Of a stretch of 64,000 bases of DNA, positions 51,165-60,387 are shown in pieces. The notes under the pieces were generated by a model. It saw only the letters and a program-made list of their open reading frames with translations, was not told where the DNA came from and searched no databases. Source of the stretch: Fusibacter_A sp965140735 (GTDB lineage Bacteria; Bacillota; Clostridia; Peptostreptococcales; Acidaminobacteraceae). Every line of letters starts with the position of its first letter. The stretch's first letter is position 1. The translations under genes and the position numbers were made by a program. The DNA lies in the NCBI GenBank assembly GCA_965140735.1, contig OZ223306.1:1798001-1862000 (forward strand). Reading direction: 5' to 3'.

Positions 51165-52180
51165 TCTGATACACCTGCCTCAAGTGAAACATCCACCATC
51201 ATGCCACTGTGAAATTCGGCACGTTCTTCAAGGTCCGCTTTTACTTTAAAAACCAGACTTTGTCGATCTGCTTTTGTGGCAATATTTTTTGGCGTAAACT
51301 GAGCATAATCCGATATTTCTGTGATTTTTGCCATCACAGTCTCTCCAGAACCATCCAGTGTTAACTTAATATTGTCTCCAAGTTTTACTTTTGAAAAATT
51401 AGCTTCATCCACATAAAATTGAACATAAAGACTTCCTTTTTCAAGTAAATCTGCAAGCACTGATCCAGTAGCTAAGATTTCGTTTTCACTAAAATACACA
51501 TGTCGTATGATGCCATCTGAGGGTGCTAGTATGCGTGTATCCTCTATCTTTTGTTCTATATTTTGAAGGGATATTTCTGAGAGTTTTAAATCTTCTCTTG
51601 CAATTTCAAGTGTATGTTGATCTGCCCCATCTAATAAATCACTATAAGTTAAATTGACCTTCTCGTATTCCTTTTTTAGAACCTCAAGATCTGTTTGGGC
51701 ACGTTGATAGGCAAGATCAAGTTGATCAACTTGATCTGTGCTAATCGCATCACTTTCTAACAAAATTTTGGCATCATCCAATTGATTTTGCTTGATTTTT
51801 AGATCATCCATAGCAAGTTCTATTTTCAATTTTAGGCCCTCTTTTTGCACTGTAATTTGTTGAAAATCATTCGCATCCGCACCTTCCACTAAAAGGTCTA
51901 ACTTATTTTGTTTTATGGAAATCTCAGACAATATTTTATCCTTTTGAAGTAACAAATCACTTTGATCTATAGCTGCAATCAAATCCCCTTTACTGACAGT
52001 TTGACCCTCTTTTACATTGATCTCCACAATCTGACCACCTGCTTGAGACATGGCTTTAGTAATATTGCGTTCTATAAAGCCTGTATATACAGGCTCTGAA
52101 GTTACTTCACTTATACTGATATAGTACCAGATGCTCCCTAATACACTAACAATAATCCCCATTAAAATCAGCTTCTTCAT
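51161..52180 (-). CDS. HlyD-family membrane-fusion/adaptor protein
   Basis: 339 residues. One N-terminal membrane helix (LILMGIIVSVLGSIWYYISI), biotinyl-lipoyl half motifs (GGQIVEINVKEGQTVSKGDL and RILAPSDGIIRHVYF) flanking a long coiled-coil hairpin (about 80-225), then a beta-barrel domain. YbhG-like. In a Gram-positive cell it would sit outside the membrane and assist the ABC-2 pump. GAAGGAGTG precedes the ATG. Confidence 0.9.
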   Translation of the reverse strand: MKKLILMGIIVSVLGSIWYYISISEVTSEPVYTGFIERNITKAMSQAGGQIVEINVKEGQTVSKGDLIAAIDQSDLLLQKDKILSEISIKQNKLDLLVEGADANDFQQITVQKEGLKLKIELAMDDLKIKQNQLDDAKILLESDAISTDQVDQLDLAYQRAQTDLEVLKKEYEKVNLTYSDLLDGADQHTLEIAREDLKLSEISLQNIEQKIEDTRILAPSDGIIRHVYFSENEILATGSVLADLLEKGSLYVQFYVDEANFSKVKLGDNIKLTLDGSGETVMAKITEISDYAQFTPKNIATKADRQSLVFKVKADLEERAEFHSGMMVDVSLEAGVSE

Positions 52181-52220
52181 CGTACACTCCTTCTATAACT
52201 TTCCTATTTTATCTCTAAAA

Positions 52221-52832
52221 TCAAGCGGTTATACCCTTCATTAAAATTTTCTTAACTTGCAACATTTCATTTTTGATTTCAACTTCATCAAAAGCTTGAT
52301 TCATAATGACTCGTTTGAGAACGCAGCTAAATAACCCCGATGCGATCATTCTTAAAATGATTTCATCATCAAGTTCTGAATCAATAAGTCCAAGATCTCT
52401 CTGACCTTTCATAAATATTTTAAATTCCATAAAAATCGGATTTACAACTTGTTCCAATACGAGATCTCTTAAATCTGAGTGATACTGTACTTCTGTCAAT
52501 AAAACTTTCAATATAGCATGATTTTTTAAAATAAGCTGTATTCGATCTTCTATAATCATATCAAACACTTCATCTAGTGATTTATCTGCATTCTGTGTTA
52601 AAATTTTCCGAATCGGTTTATATGCAAGCTCTCTCCCTAAAACTTCAACTGCCTTGTTAATGATAGCTGCTAACAGACCTTTTTTAGTTTTGTAATATTT
52701 AAAAATAATAGCTTCACTTGTGTTTGCAAGTGTTGCAATTTCATTTGTCTTAGTGGCATTGTAACCTTTTTCAGAAATAATCTGCACTGCAGCGTTCAAT
52801 ATTTGCTTTTCAGTTTCTTCGCGTTTTCCCAT
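52221..52832 (-). CDS. TetR-family repressor of the efflux operon
   Basis: 203 residues. The N-terminal TetR HTH (AAVQIISEKGYNATKTNEIA.. ending SEAIIFKYYKTKKGLL) precedes an effector domain not assigned to a ligand. It is the first gene of the efflux operon and lies 20 bp after a palindrome matching a TetR operator, which suggests autoregulation and control of the pump. ATAAGGAGG precedes the ATG. Confidence 0.92.
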   Translation of the reverse strand: MGKREETEKQILNAAVQIISEKGYNATKTNEIATLANTSEAIIFKYYKTKKGLLAAIINKAVEVLGRELAYKPIRKILTQNADKSLDEVFDMIIEDRIQLILKNHAILKVLLTEVQYHSDLRDLVLEQVVNPIFMEFKIFMKGQRDLGLIDSELDDEIILRMIASGLFSCVLKRVIMNQAFDEVEIKNEMLQVKKILMKGITA

Positions 52833-52851
52833 TTATAACCTCCTTATCTAT

Positions 52852-52871
52852 AAGTGAGTGAGTACTCACTT
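52852..52871. promoter_or_regulatory. TetR operator upstream of the efflux operon
   Basis: AAGTGAGT and ACTCACTT with a four-base centre, a 20-bp palindrome 20 bp upstream of the tetR start. Probable binding site of the encoded TetR protein. Confidence 0.75.
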
Positions 52872-52908
52872 ATTTATTAATTATACACTTCTCTTAGTTT
52901 ATGTCAAT

Positions 52909-53028
52909 AAAAAAGCGGCAATTCAAACGCATCCTATAACCAATAAGTTCATCAAATTTATGGACTAGAATTATTAACCCGTCATAAATTTCAATCATAC
53001 TTACGATAGAATGTTTTTGAATTGCCGC
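52909..53028 (-). terminator. Long-loop terminator after ptsH
   Basis: GCGGCAATTCAAA (53028-53016, minus strand) and TTTGAATTGCCGC (52927-52915) form a perfect 13-bp stem with an 88-base loop, followed by TTTTTTATTG. It ends the PTS operon, although the loop is far longer than usual. Confidence 0.6.
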
Positions 53029-53078
53029 ACTTAAATACTGGCAACTTACACCTATTTCATTTAATCTAACAGCAATAC

Positions 53079-53324
53079 TTATTTTTCTGATAATTGCTCT
53101 AAAAATTGAGCAATATGGGCAACTGCATCTGAATCAGAGGATTTAATCTCAACTTCATCTCCCTTTACAATTGCACTGGTCATTATGTTCATGATACTTT
53201 TGGCATTGTAATCTTGACCTTCTTTTGTAATGAATATATCCGCCTCAAATTGGTTGGCTTCACTTACCAATATTGCTGCTGGTCTTGCATGTAAGCCCAT
53301 TTCATTTTGGATAATAACTTTCAT
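53079..53324 (-). CDS. ptsH: Phosphocarrier protein HPr
   Basis: 81 residues. GLHARPAAILV holds the phosphorylated His15 and AKSIMNIMT holds the regulatory Ser46 of Gram-positive HPr. It passes phosphate from enzyme I to the PTS EIIA. A GTG at 53327 is possible, but ATG 53324 is better spaced from GAGGAG. Enzyme I (ptsI) is not in the window. Last gene of the PTS operon. Confidence 0.94.
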   Translation of the reverse strand: MKVIIQNEMGLHARPAAILVSEANQFEADIFITKEGQDYNAKSIMNIMTSAIVKGDEVEIKSSDSDAVAHIAQFLEQLSEK

Positions 53325-53355
53325 CACCTTGTCTCCTCTCCTAAATTCATCCCGA

Positions 53356-53841
53356 CTACTTTAAAATAATTTTACAGACAACATCGCCTTTTTTAAAAGC
53401 ACCATATTTTACAGAAATATTATTAATAGGTCCCATTTCTGTAAATACAATAGGGGTAATGATGGCTTTATCGTGTGCCTTTATCGTATCACTGTTAAAA
53501 TTTAAAAGTGCTTGCCCTGTTTTTATGGTACACGGTGGCTCTAATAACCTTTCAAACCCTTCACCTTTCAGTTCAACTGTATCAATCCCCACATGAATAA
53601 TCATTTCTATCCCTTCACTTGATTGAATGCCAATCGCGTGATTTGTAGGGAATATTTGAAGCAATTCGCCATCGCATGGACTACAAATTGTATTAATACC
53701 CGCTTTAGGCAAAATTGCAAAACCATCTCCAAGCATTTTCTGAGAAAACACCTGATCAGGAACCTCCTTCAAATCGACTACCTCACCTTCAAAAGGCATC
53801 TTTATTAGAATCGATTTTGATTTTTTTAAAAAGTTAAACAT
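53356..53841 (-). CDS. PTS EIIA component, glucose type
   Basis: 161 residues, EIIA-Glc (Crr) fold. Active-site blocks are NHAIGIQSSEGIEMIIHVGID (His near 90) and the second His upstream in the same fold; PFEGEVVDLKEVPDQVFSQ and MGDG-like MLGDGFAI are typical. It accepts phosphate from HPr for the membrane EIICB at 53954. GGCGG precedes the ATG. Encoded between EIICB and ptsH, after a hairpin. Confidence 0.93.
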   Translation of the reverse strand: MFNFLKKSKSILIKMPFEGEVVDLKEVPDQVFSQKMLGDGFAILPKAGINTICSPCDGELLQIFPTNHAIGIQSSEGIEMIIHVGIDTVELKGEGFERLLEPPCTIKTGQALLNFNSDTIKAHDKAIITPIVFTEMGPINNISVKYGAFKKGDVVCKIILK

Positions 53842-53907
53842 CTGACACCGCCTTTATTTTGTAATTCATTCATATGATACCATATCATTGAATGATTTGA
53901 TATCATG

Positions 53908-53943
53908 AAAACCTTCAAAGAGCATATACTCTTTGAAGGTTTT
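53908..53943 (-). terminator. Hairpin between EIICB and EIIA genes
   Basis: AAAACCTTCAAAGAG pairs with CTCTTTGAAGGTTTT around a six-base loop. It is a terminator or processing hairpin within the PTS operon. Confidence 0.75.
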
Positions 53944-53953
53944 ATCCCTATAT

Positions 53954-55327
53954 TTACGACTTTAAGATTTGTTTCATTTCTTCAGCAATAAGCTCTGCTT
54001 TTGTGCCTACTATAACTTGAATATTGGTATTGCTTGGTTTAATAGAACCTGATGCGCCCAATTTTTTAAGCGCGTCTTCATCTACTTGATCATTTGTTTT
54101 AAGGGTCATTCTGAGACGTGTGATACAAGCATCTACTTCTACGATATTTTCTCTACCGCCAAGTGCATTCACATAGCCATATGCGATATTTGAAATACCA
54201 ATTTCTTCAATAAGTTCTTCATTGCCACTTTCATTTTCACCTCTACCAGGTGTTTGTAAATCAAGTTTTTTAATAACAAATACGAACACGATATAATAGA
54301 TTACACCAAACACCAACCCAACTGGAATTAGTAAGATTGGTTTTGTCGCTAATCCAAAGTTTAAGAAGTAATCAATCGCACCTGCTGAAAATCCAAAACC
54401 ATGTAAGATACCAAGGCTTGAAACGACTGCCATTGATACACCTGTTAAAACAGCATGTACAAAATATAAAACAGGTGCAAGGAACATAAACATAAATTCA
54501 ATTGGTTCTGTAATCCCAGTTAAAAAAGAAGCAAATGCTACTGAAAAAAGCATACCACCTACAACAGCTCTATTTTCCTTTTTAGCTGTTGTGTACATTG
54601 CAAGTGCAACTGCTGGAAGACCAAACATCATAACTGGATAAAATCCTGCCATAAATGTACCCGCAGTTGGATCTCCAGCAAAGAATCTACTTAAGTCACC
54701 TGTTGCACCACCGTATTCACCAAATACAAACCATAAAAATGAATTGAGCACATGATGTAATCCAACTGGAATCAACAATCTGTTGAGGAATCCAAATACA
54801 CCTGCACCTAATGCGCCTGCACCAATAATCCACGTTCCAAGAGAATTAATGCCCATTTGAATCGGCGGCCAAATATAACCAAATACAACGCCTAGCACTA
54901 AAGCGCAAAGTGATGTAATAATCGGAACAAATCTCTTTCCGCCAAAGAACCCCAGCCAATCCGGCAATTTAATATCATGGAATTTGTTATAGAGTACCCC
55001 TGCCATGATACCTGCAATCATACCTGCCAACACCCCCATGTTGATCTCGGGATTGATTGCTTTTGTAACTTCTGTAATCACAAGATAACCTATTGCGCCA
55101 GCAAGCCCTGCTGCGCCTTGATTATTTTTAGCCAGTCCAAATCCAACACCTATTGCGAATAAGAGCGCTAAATTGTTAAACAATGCTCCCCCAGCAGCCG
55201 ATATGATTGGAATGTTAAAAACATCTGGTTGACCGAGTCTTAATAAAAGTGCTGCTACTGGTAATGCTGCCACTGGTGTCATTAACGCTTTCCCAACTTT
55301 TTGGATGTTTCCAAAACTTTTACTCAT
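53954..55327 (-). CDS. PTS EIICB component, glucose/N-acetylglucosamine type
   Basis: 457 residues. The EIIC domain (1-365) has about ten membrane helices with PVAALPVAALLLRLG, the GITEPIEFMFMFLAP block and HGFGFSAGAIDYFLN, as in NagE/PtsG. The EIIB domain follows with the phospho-Cys in VDACITRLRMTLK. It lacks a fused EIIA, which is encoded separately downstream. GGGAGG precedes the ATG. A RAT antiterminator/terminator stands between this gene and licT. Substrate class is glucose or GlcNAc; it cannot be fixed. Confidence 0.92.
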   Translation of the reverse strand: MSKSFGNIQKVGKALMTPVAALPVAALLLRLGQPDVFNIPIISAAGGALFNNLALLFAIGVGFGLAKNNQGAAGLAGAIGYLVITEVTKAINPEINMGVLAGMIAGIMAGVLYNKFHDIKLPDWLGFFGGKRFVPIITSLCALVLGVVFGYIWPPIQMGINSLGTWIIGAGALGAGVFGFLNRLLIPVGLHHVLNSFLWFVFGEYGGATGDLSRFFAGDPTAGTFMAGFYPVMMFGLPAVALAMYTTAKKENRAVVGGMLFSVAFASFLTGITEPIEFMFMFLAPVLYFVHAVLTGVSMAVVSSLGILHGFGFSAGAIDYFLNFGLATKPILLIPVGLVFGVIYYIVFVFVIKKLDLQTPGRGENESGNEELIEEIGISNIAYGYVNALGGRENIVEVDACITRLRMTLKTNDQVDEDALKKLGASGSIKPSNTNIQVIVGTKAELIAEEMKQILKS

Positions 55328-55412
55328 GATTAATGCCTCCCTTTAAAATTATTATGATGAATGCCATGTATATCATCGCCCTACACATATCTGTAGAAGC
55401 CATAATAACCCA

Positions 55413-55480
55413 TAAAAAAAGCATGAGTCAAAAAGCAATACGCAGATTGCTTTCGACTCATGCCTGAATAAACAGTAACA
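55413..55480 (-). promoter_or_regulatory. RAT antiterminator and terminator before EIICB
   Basis: The minus strand reads GTTACTGTTTATTCAGGCA (RAT-like), overlapping a terminator stem GCATGAGTC/GACTCATGC followed by seven T. Antiterminator protein bound to the RAT blocks the terminator. Confidence 0.85.
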
Positions 55481-55482
55481 CG

Positions 55483-56316
55483 TCAACTTCTTCTAATTCG
55501 ATCAATATGAATGGTCATATAGACCATTTCATTTTCGTATACTTTCTTATTTAAAGATTTTTCAATGTATTCAACCATTTTTTCCGATATTGCATATGCT
55601 TCAGAAAATTGGTTTTTCACCGTATCCCCTAAGGGATTTTCTATGGATTCACCTTTTTCAATTCTGTCAAGGCAATACCATAGATGGCTCACCAGTCGAT
55701 CATAAATTAAAGTGCCCTTTTGTAACTTTTTATTTAATCTTTTTTCTATAATATCAATTAATTCTTTTATAATCCTCGTGTTTTTAACCGTATCTTTTAC
55801 ATCTTTTTTATGTCTTGCCGCATGAATATGAAGTGCAATAAAACCAACCTCACTCTCTGGAATTTCAATGCAGATAGACTGATTAATCATCTGTTGAGCT
55901 TTTAACCCCATTTTATACTCATCCGAATACAACATTTTAATTTCATAAAGAAATGGATTGCTAATATCTAGTCCATTTTTTATGCGTTCAAGTGCAAAAC
56001 TGATATGATCCGACAAAACCAAAAATAATTTTTGACTTATTTGTCCAAACTCTTTTTCAGCCTCAGATACAATTTCTGCACAGACACCTAAAATAGTACT
56101 ATCAATCCCTTTGAGTAAATTAAAATAATGTTCTTTATATTTCTCGTCATAGGTTCTAAAAGTCCTATCAATTTCATGATCTGCCAAGGACACCATTTGA
56201 CCTATTTTGCGACTAAAACCAATTCCTTTTCCGATTAGGATAACTTCTTGATTGGAATCTTGTTCATTGGCTAGTATGACATTATGATTCATTGGTTTTA
56301 TAATCTTATACTCCAC
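55483..56316 (-). CDS. BglG/LicT-family transcriptional antiterminator
   Basis: 277 residues. N-terminal RNA-binding CAT domain (NHNVILANEQDSNQEVILIG and GKGIGFSRKIG), then two PRD domains (about 65-170 and 175-277) with the phosphorylatable histidines (LSDHISFALERI and FIALHIHAAR, VSHLWYCLDRI, VYMTIHIDRI). It binds RAT RNA and prevents termination when dephosphorylated by PTS activity. The GTG start follows AGGGGG. Its own leader carries a RAT (56347), so it is autoregulated. GlcT-like in arrangement. Confidence 0.93.
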   Translation of the reverse strand: MEYKIIKPMNHNVILANEQDSNQEVILIGKGIGFSRKIGQMVSLADHEIDRTFRTYDEKYKEHYFNLLKGIDSTILGVCAEIVSEAEKEFGQISQKLFLVLSDHISFALERIKNGLDISNPFLYEIKMLYSDEYKMGLKAQQMINQSICIEIPESEVGFIALHIHAARHKKDVKDTVKNTRIIKELIDIIEKRLNKKLQKGTLIYDRLVSHLWYCLDRIEKGESIENPLGDTVKNQFSEAYAISEKMVEYIEKSLNKKVYENEMVYMTIHIDRIRRS

Positions 56317-56346
56317 AAAATCCCCCTAAAAACGCCCAAATACAAA

Positions 56347-56410
56347 AATAAAAAGGCACGAACTCTAATGAATAACTCCACTGAGGTTCATGCCTGATTT
56401 AACAGTAACA
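56347..56410 (-). promoter_or_regulatory. RAT antiterminator and terminator before the licT-like gene
   Basis: The minus strand reads GTTACTGTTAAATCAGGCA, then terminator arms GGCATGAACCTC and GAGTTCGTGCC followed by TTTTTATTTTT. It is the second copy of the RAT at 55460. Confidence 0.85.
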
Positions 56411-56475
56411 TACCATTTCTGATGCTTGATTTAAAAAAATCATATCACCATTGATTATTGATGTCAATCTTTTTA

Positions 56476-56691
56476 TTAAAGCCCCCAGTGGTTCTGAGTT
56501 TCTCGGTCTTCCTCTGCTTCTACAAAATACACAATCGTATCTTTTTCAAAATCAAATGCACGCCCGATAATAATATAGAGTTTGTTATCTACTAACAAAT
56601 GATCTTCTTCCATAATCTGATATGGATCAAGTTTAAATTGATCCCTTGTAAATGTTTTTAAAACGTCTTTTGCAACAATTTTTATATTCAT
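56476..56691 (-). CDS. Small unknown protein
   Basis: About 71 residues, not recognised; acidic C-terminus ending NHWGL. No membrane segment. ATG 56691 follows AATGGAGG, preferred to 56712. It lies between the TSUP permease and the PTS leader, in the same direction. Confidence 0.65.
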   Translation of the reverse strand: MNIKIVAKDVLKTFTRDQFKLDPYQIMEEDHLLVDNKLYIIIGRAFDFEKDTIVYFVEAEEDRETQNHWGL

Positions 56692-56772
56692 AAAAACCTC
56701 CATTAAATTCATCTGATATCGTTCAAAAATTATATACCCGCAATGACCACTTTATATCATCTCTAGCAAGAT

Positions 56773-57522
56773 TTAGCTCAACATTTCAAATGCCATTTTA
56801 GCAACCAGTGTAAATGAAACAATGACAAAAATAGGTTTGATAAATTTAGACCCTTTTGTCACCGCTAAATGCGTCCCCACTCTTGCACCAATCATCATGG
56901 AAATTGCCATAGGAACTGCATAATACAGCACCACTTTCTTATTGATTAGAAATAAAAACAAAGCGGCTAGATTACTTGCTAGATTAAGTACTTTTGCATT
57001 GGCTGCTGCTTTTTTAAAATCAAATCCAAAAAATTTAATTAGAGAGAAAATTAAAAACGAACCCGTTCCTGGTCCAAAAAAGCCATCATAAAAGCCAATT
57101 AAAAGTGCCATAATTCTGCCCTTCATATAGGTTGATCCCGTTGGCTCCTTATAGTGATCCACAAGACCAAGGTTTTTATTAACCAATGTATAGATCCCGA
57201 TAATTGCCACTAAAAAAATAATCATCGCTTTCAAAAAATCTGGGTTTAGCCCCAAAACAACATTGACCCCTATAGCCGAACCGATTAGAGAAAACGGTAC
57301 TAGCCTTATAAGCAATTTCTTATTGAGATTTCCAGACTTAAAATAATGATATGCACTACTTATTGCACCAGTACTAGAAGCAAATTTGTTAGTCCCAAGT
57401 GCCAAATGTGTTGGAATACCTGTAGCAAGCAATGCTGGTACACTTATGAGGCCACCACCACCTACCATTGAATCCACAAGTGCTGCAAAAAAACCTGCCA
57501 AACAAATAATCACGATTGTCAT
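56773..57522 (-). CDS. TSUP (TauE/SafE) family permease
   Basis: 249 residues, eight predicted membrane helices in two homologous halves: DSMVGGGGLISVPAL near the N-terminus and IGFYDGFFGPGTGSF in the second half, both family hallmarks. It probably exports or imports sulfite, sulfonates or other sulfur-containing anions. GGGAGG precedes the ATG. Neighbours give no substrate clue. Confidence 0.88.
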   Translation of the reverse strand: MTIVIICLAGFFAALVDSMVGGGGLISVPALLATGIPTHLALGTNKFASSTGAISSAYHYFKSGNLNKKLLIRLVPFSLIGSAIGVNVVLGLNPDFLKAMIIFLVAIIGIYTLVNKNLGLVDHYKEPTGSTYMKGRIMALLIGFYDGFFGPGTGSFLIFSLIKFFGFDFKKAAANAKVLNLASNLAALFLFLINKKVVLYYAVPMAISMMIGARVGTHLAVTKGSKFIKPIFVIVSFTLVAKMAFEMLS

Positions 57523-57565
57523 GATATCCTCCCATGTTTCATCTGTTAAACCCTTAGCAAGCTCT

Positions 57566-58744
57566 TTATAACAACAGCTTTTTAACGGATTTCATATCCT
57601 CTATTTTTAAATAACCAAACCATTCTGTTAAATCCAACATAAACGTTTTATGGTGCTCAATTGCTTTTGAAAAGACTTGAAAATAATCTAGTATAATTTC
57701 ATCTGTCAACCCTTCATTGGCTATTGCAATCCCCAAGAGTTGTCGCTTCATTAATTGATACCGGCAAAGCATCAATAGATAAGCATCAAAAATCCACTCT
57801 GCCTCAGTAAAGGGGAAAAGTGCTTTGAACATATGATTCACAAAATAATTTTCAATTACATAACCTCTATTTTCAAAATACGGATCATAATACTTAGTTT
57901 TTAAAGCTTTCAAATTCAAGGATTTATCCTTTAATACCTTTTCCGATTTATGATAATGATGCAAAAAACGCTCTGAAATAATAGTCTCATTTGGATCTAA
58001 GATATCTAAAATTTGCTTTGATCTTTTAAGCATATTAGCGCTAAAAGCATCAACGTCATATTTTGAAGCCTGTTTTTTTCGATATCGATTCATCAACTGC
58101 GTAATCTCTTCTTTGTTACGCGCTTGAGTTAATCCATATACAAAATGTCCTGTGATCTCAAAACGCTCTTCTAAATTTAAAGTGCCATTTTGCATGATAT
58201 CAAGAGAAATCCACCTGATTTTTTGAAGTTGCTCTGCAGGCGTGCCCTTAAATGTTTTTAGTTTCGTATTGACATCGTAACTGATCATTACTTCGCGCTC
58301 ATCAGGTCGTTCACCTGTCCCAAATTGGATACCATTCGGATCGAATAGAACCATTTTTGTAATTTCTGGACAAGACATGGATGCTGAAACTTCTAATTTT
58401 CCATCTATTTTATTATAAATTCTAGGGTATTGGGCACACACATTTGATAGATATGTTTCACCATATTTACTTTGGATTTTACAGAGCCTTGTCGTATCCA
58501 AAAAAGGACATCTCTTATTGGCGGTTAAAGAAACCACTGCAAAATTCACAGTACTGTCATGATCATTAGAATTAATGTGTATAAAATCTTTAATTAATGT
58601 TTCCAGTGGATCCCCTTTAATGCCTTGATATTTTTCATAAGTACGCTCATCAATATCCACATCCCAACCTATACAACAATTATCAATACAAGGAGAGCCT
58701 ATACATTTAAATTGTTCCATATAATCAGGTCTTAATATTTTCAT
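57566..58744 (-). CDS. fliB: FliB-family flagellin lysine-N-methylase
   Basis: 392 residues. Cysteine-rich FliB pattern: CIGSPCIDNCCIGWDVDID near the N-terminus, CPFLDTTRLCKIQSKYGE and CAQYPRIYN, probably a Fe-S cluster site. It methylates lysines of flagellin in Salmonella; here it fits the chemotaxis/motility gene content. It overlaps the phosphoesterase gene by four bases (ATGA), so is translationally coupled. No flagellin gene is in the window. Confidence 0.88.
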   Translation of the reverse strand: MKILRPDYMEQFKCIGSPCIDNCCIGWDVDIDERTYEKYQGIKGDPLETLIKDFIHINSNDHDSTVNFAVVSLTANKRCPFLDTTRLCKIQSKYGETYLSNVCAQYPRIYNKIDGKLEVSASMSCPEITKMVLFDPNGIQFGTGERPDEREVMISYDVNTKLKTFKGTPAEQLQKIRWISLDIMQNGTLNLEERFEITGHFVYGLTQARNKEEITQLMNRYRKKQASKYDVDAFSANMLKRSKQILDILDPNETIISERFLHHYHKSEKVLKDKSLNLKALKTKYYDPYFENRGYVIENYFVNHMFKALFPFTEAEWIFDAYLLMLCRYQLMKRQLLGIAIANEGLTDEIILDYFQVFSKAIEHHKTFMLDLTEWFGYLKIEDMKSVKKLLL

Positions 58745-59883
58745 TCATGCCCCCTCACGTCTCTGTCTTCTTCTAACCAAACAGAGGGAATCCAACCATA
58801 TTCATGATTATATTTTATAAAAGCGTATTTGCCATAGTTGCCAATAAATCTCACCGACTCGCCTGCTTCAAGATAATGCAATTTAAAGATATAATCCTCA
58901 GTACAATAGGTTTCACCTTCTATTTTTTGGATAAACTCATTTTTTACAAGCCCCATCTCACCTGTGGATTTTTTCAAGCAGAGCGAAAACTCAGGTAAAA
59001 ACTCAATTACTTCTATGGCATTATCGTTCCACATTATTTTAAAAGGTTTGCCCTCAACTAAATGCGGTTCAATGCTTTCCATACTGTAGGGCTTTACTTT
59101 ACGCTCCTCAAGATCATCTGAAAAATAGCATTTATATGCATATTCATCACCTTTTTTCTCAATGACAAGTGCATTCACTTGACCATGCCACTTGACACTA
59201 TATCCACCATCAATATTTAAAATCTGCTTTTCAAAATCAAGAATTGGATTTGCCAGTAGACATTGATCTAAATAATTCAACACGGGCCAATGCCCTACCA
59301 CCACAATTTTATCTAGTTTATGCTCAGATTCATAAAAAGCGGGATAGGATAACAGTGTTTTTTTATCAATGTCAGTTTCAGAGTCTATACCCGCATGAAC
59401 AAAAATAAAAGGTGGCGCACTTAAGCCCCAAGGGAGTGCTTCTAAAAATTCTAATTCACTTGCATAGTGTTTTTGAAGCACTGTCTGAACTTCATTTGGA
59501 TCAAAAGGTTCTGTTTTCATATCAATATAGCAAACTTTATCATATAAATCGCTAATGAGCGATGGGTATTTAATCTTATCTAAATACATTTTAATCATAC
59601 TCTGTCTTTCAGGGTTTGTAATCATTTGATGTACAAAAGATTCACAATTCCCAGAGAGTACATAAGTATTTGGTCTTTTCTGAAGTAACATCGCACGATA
59701 AAGCATCTCAATGTTCTGCGGTCCCTTTTCAATAAAATCACCTAAGATAATGAGAATATCTTCATCTTGTAATTTTATCTGATCAAGCAGTGCATCAAGA
59801 TGTACTAGACCACCATGAATATCACTGATGACTACCATCCGTGCACATTCATTTAAAGTTATATTTATTATTCTTTCATTCAT
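58741..59883 (-). CDS. Metallophosphoesterase with C-terminal SH3-like domain
   Basis: 380 residues. Calcineurin-like core with SDIHGG (D-x-H), LGDFIEKGP (GDxxxxG), SGNCE (GNxE) and HAGID/VVGHWPV (metal His), PPP-family serine/threonine or diadenosine tetraphosphatase-like. Residues 290-380 form an SH3b-like region (LEAGESVRFIGNYGKYAFIKY). GAGG precedes the start. Fused SH3 on a phosphoesterase is unusual. It is coupled to fliB, so it may act on flagellar or cell-surface signalling. Confidence 0.85.
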   Translation of the reverse strand: MNERIINITLNECARMVVISDIHGGLVHLDALLDQIKLQDEDILIILGDFIEKGPQNIEMLYRAMLLQKRPNTYVLSGNCESFVHQMITNPERQSMIKMYLDKIKYPSLISDLYDKVCYIDMKTEPFDPNEVQTVLQKHYASELEFLEALPWGLSAPPFIFVHAGIDSETDIDKKTLLSYPAFYESEHKLDKIVVVGHWPVLNYLDQCLLANPILDFEKQILNIDGGYSVKWHGQVNALVIEKKGDEYAYKCYFSDDLEERKVKPYSMESIEPHLVEGKPFKIMWNDNAIEVIEFLPEFSLCLKKSTGEMGLVKNEFIQKIEGETYCTEDYIFKLHYLEAGESVRFIGNYGKYAFIKYNHEYGWIPSVWLEEDRDVRGHE

Positions 59884-59899
59884 ATTTTCCTCACATTTT

Positions 59900-59934
59900 A
59901 ATTAATCCAAGTTGATTATAGCATAATTATAAAG
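59900..59934 (+). promoter_or_regulatory. Candidate promoter region of the hemerythrin gene
   Basis: TATAAT within GGGTATAATAC (near 59937) with TTGATT about 19 bp upstream. Spacing is loose, so confidence is low. The gap also serves the divergent phosphoesterase gene. Confidence 0.35.
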
Positions 59935-59974
59935 GGTATAATACAGCATCAACCAAATTTTAGAGGAGGTTTTT

Positions 59975-60355
59975 ATGGCACTACAATGGCACGATAAATT
60001 TTCGATTGGAATTCCGGAAATCGACAATCAACACAAAATATTGTTTGAACTGCTCAATAATTTAGAACAAGCTACCCATTCTACAGAATTTGAAGATATC
60101 ATTCCAAATACATTAGACAAACTAAGTGACTATGTGGACGTTCACTTTGCTACCGAAGAAAAATACATGGCTGAAAACGGCTACGAAGATCTTCAAAAAC
60201 ATCACGAAATTCATGAAGCTTTAAAAGAACGGGTTTATGAAGAAATCAAATTAAATCAAAATCAAGGCTATAGCACTTTGAAAGTGATGCATCTTTATAA
60301 TTTTTTGAGAGAATGGATTGAAAATCACATTTTAATTGAAGATCATAAATTTTGA
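59975..60355 (+). CDS. Bacteriohemerythrin
   Basis: 126 residues, full-length. Diiron ligands: HDKF (His), IPEIDNQHKIL (His), HFATEEKYM (His, Glu), HHEIHE (His) and NHILIEDHKF (His, Asp). Binds O2 in anaerobes for oxygen protection or sensing; solitary here. GAGGAGG precedes the ATG. One of very few plus-strand genes in the window. Confidence 0.93.
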   Translation: MALQWHDKFSIGIPEIDNQHKILFELLNNLEQATHSTEFEDIIPNTLDKLSDYVDVHFATEEKYMAENGYEDLQKHHEIHEALKERVYEEIKLNQNQGYSTLKVMHLYNFLREWIENHILIEDHKF

Positions 60356-60387
60356 TAACTGTAAAATTATTTGAGCTTTAAACTCTG

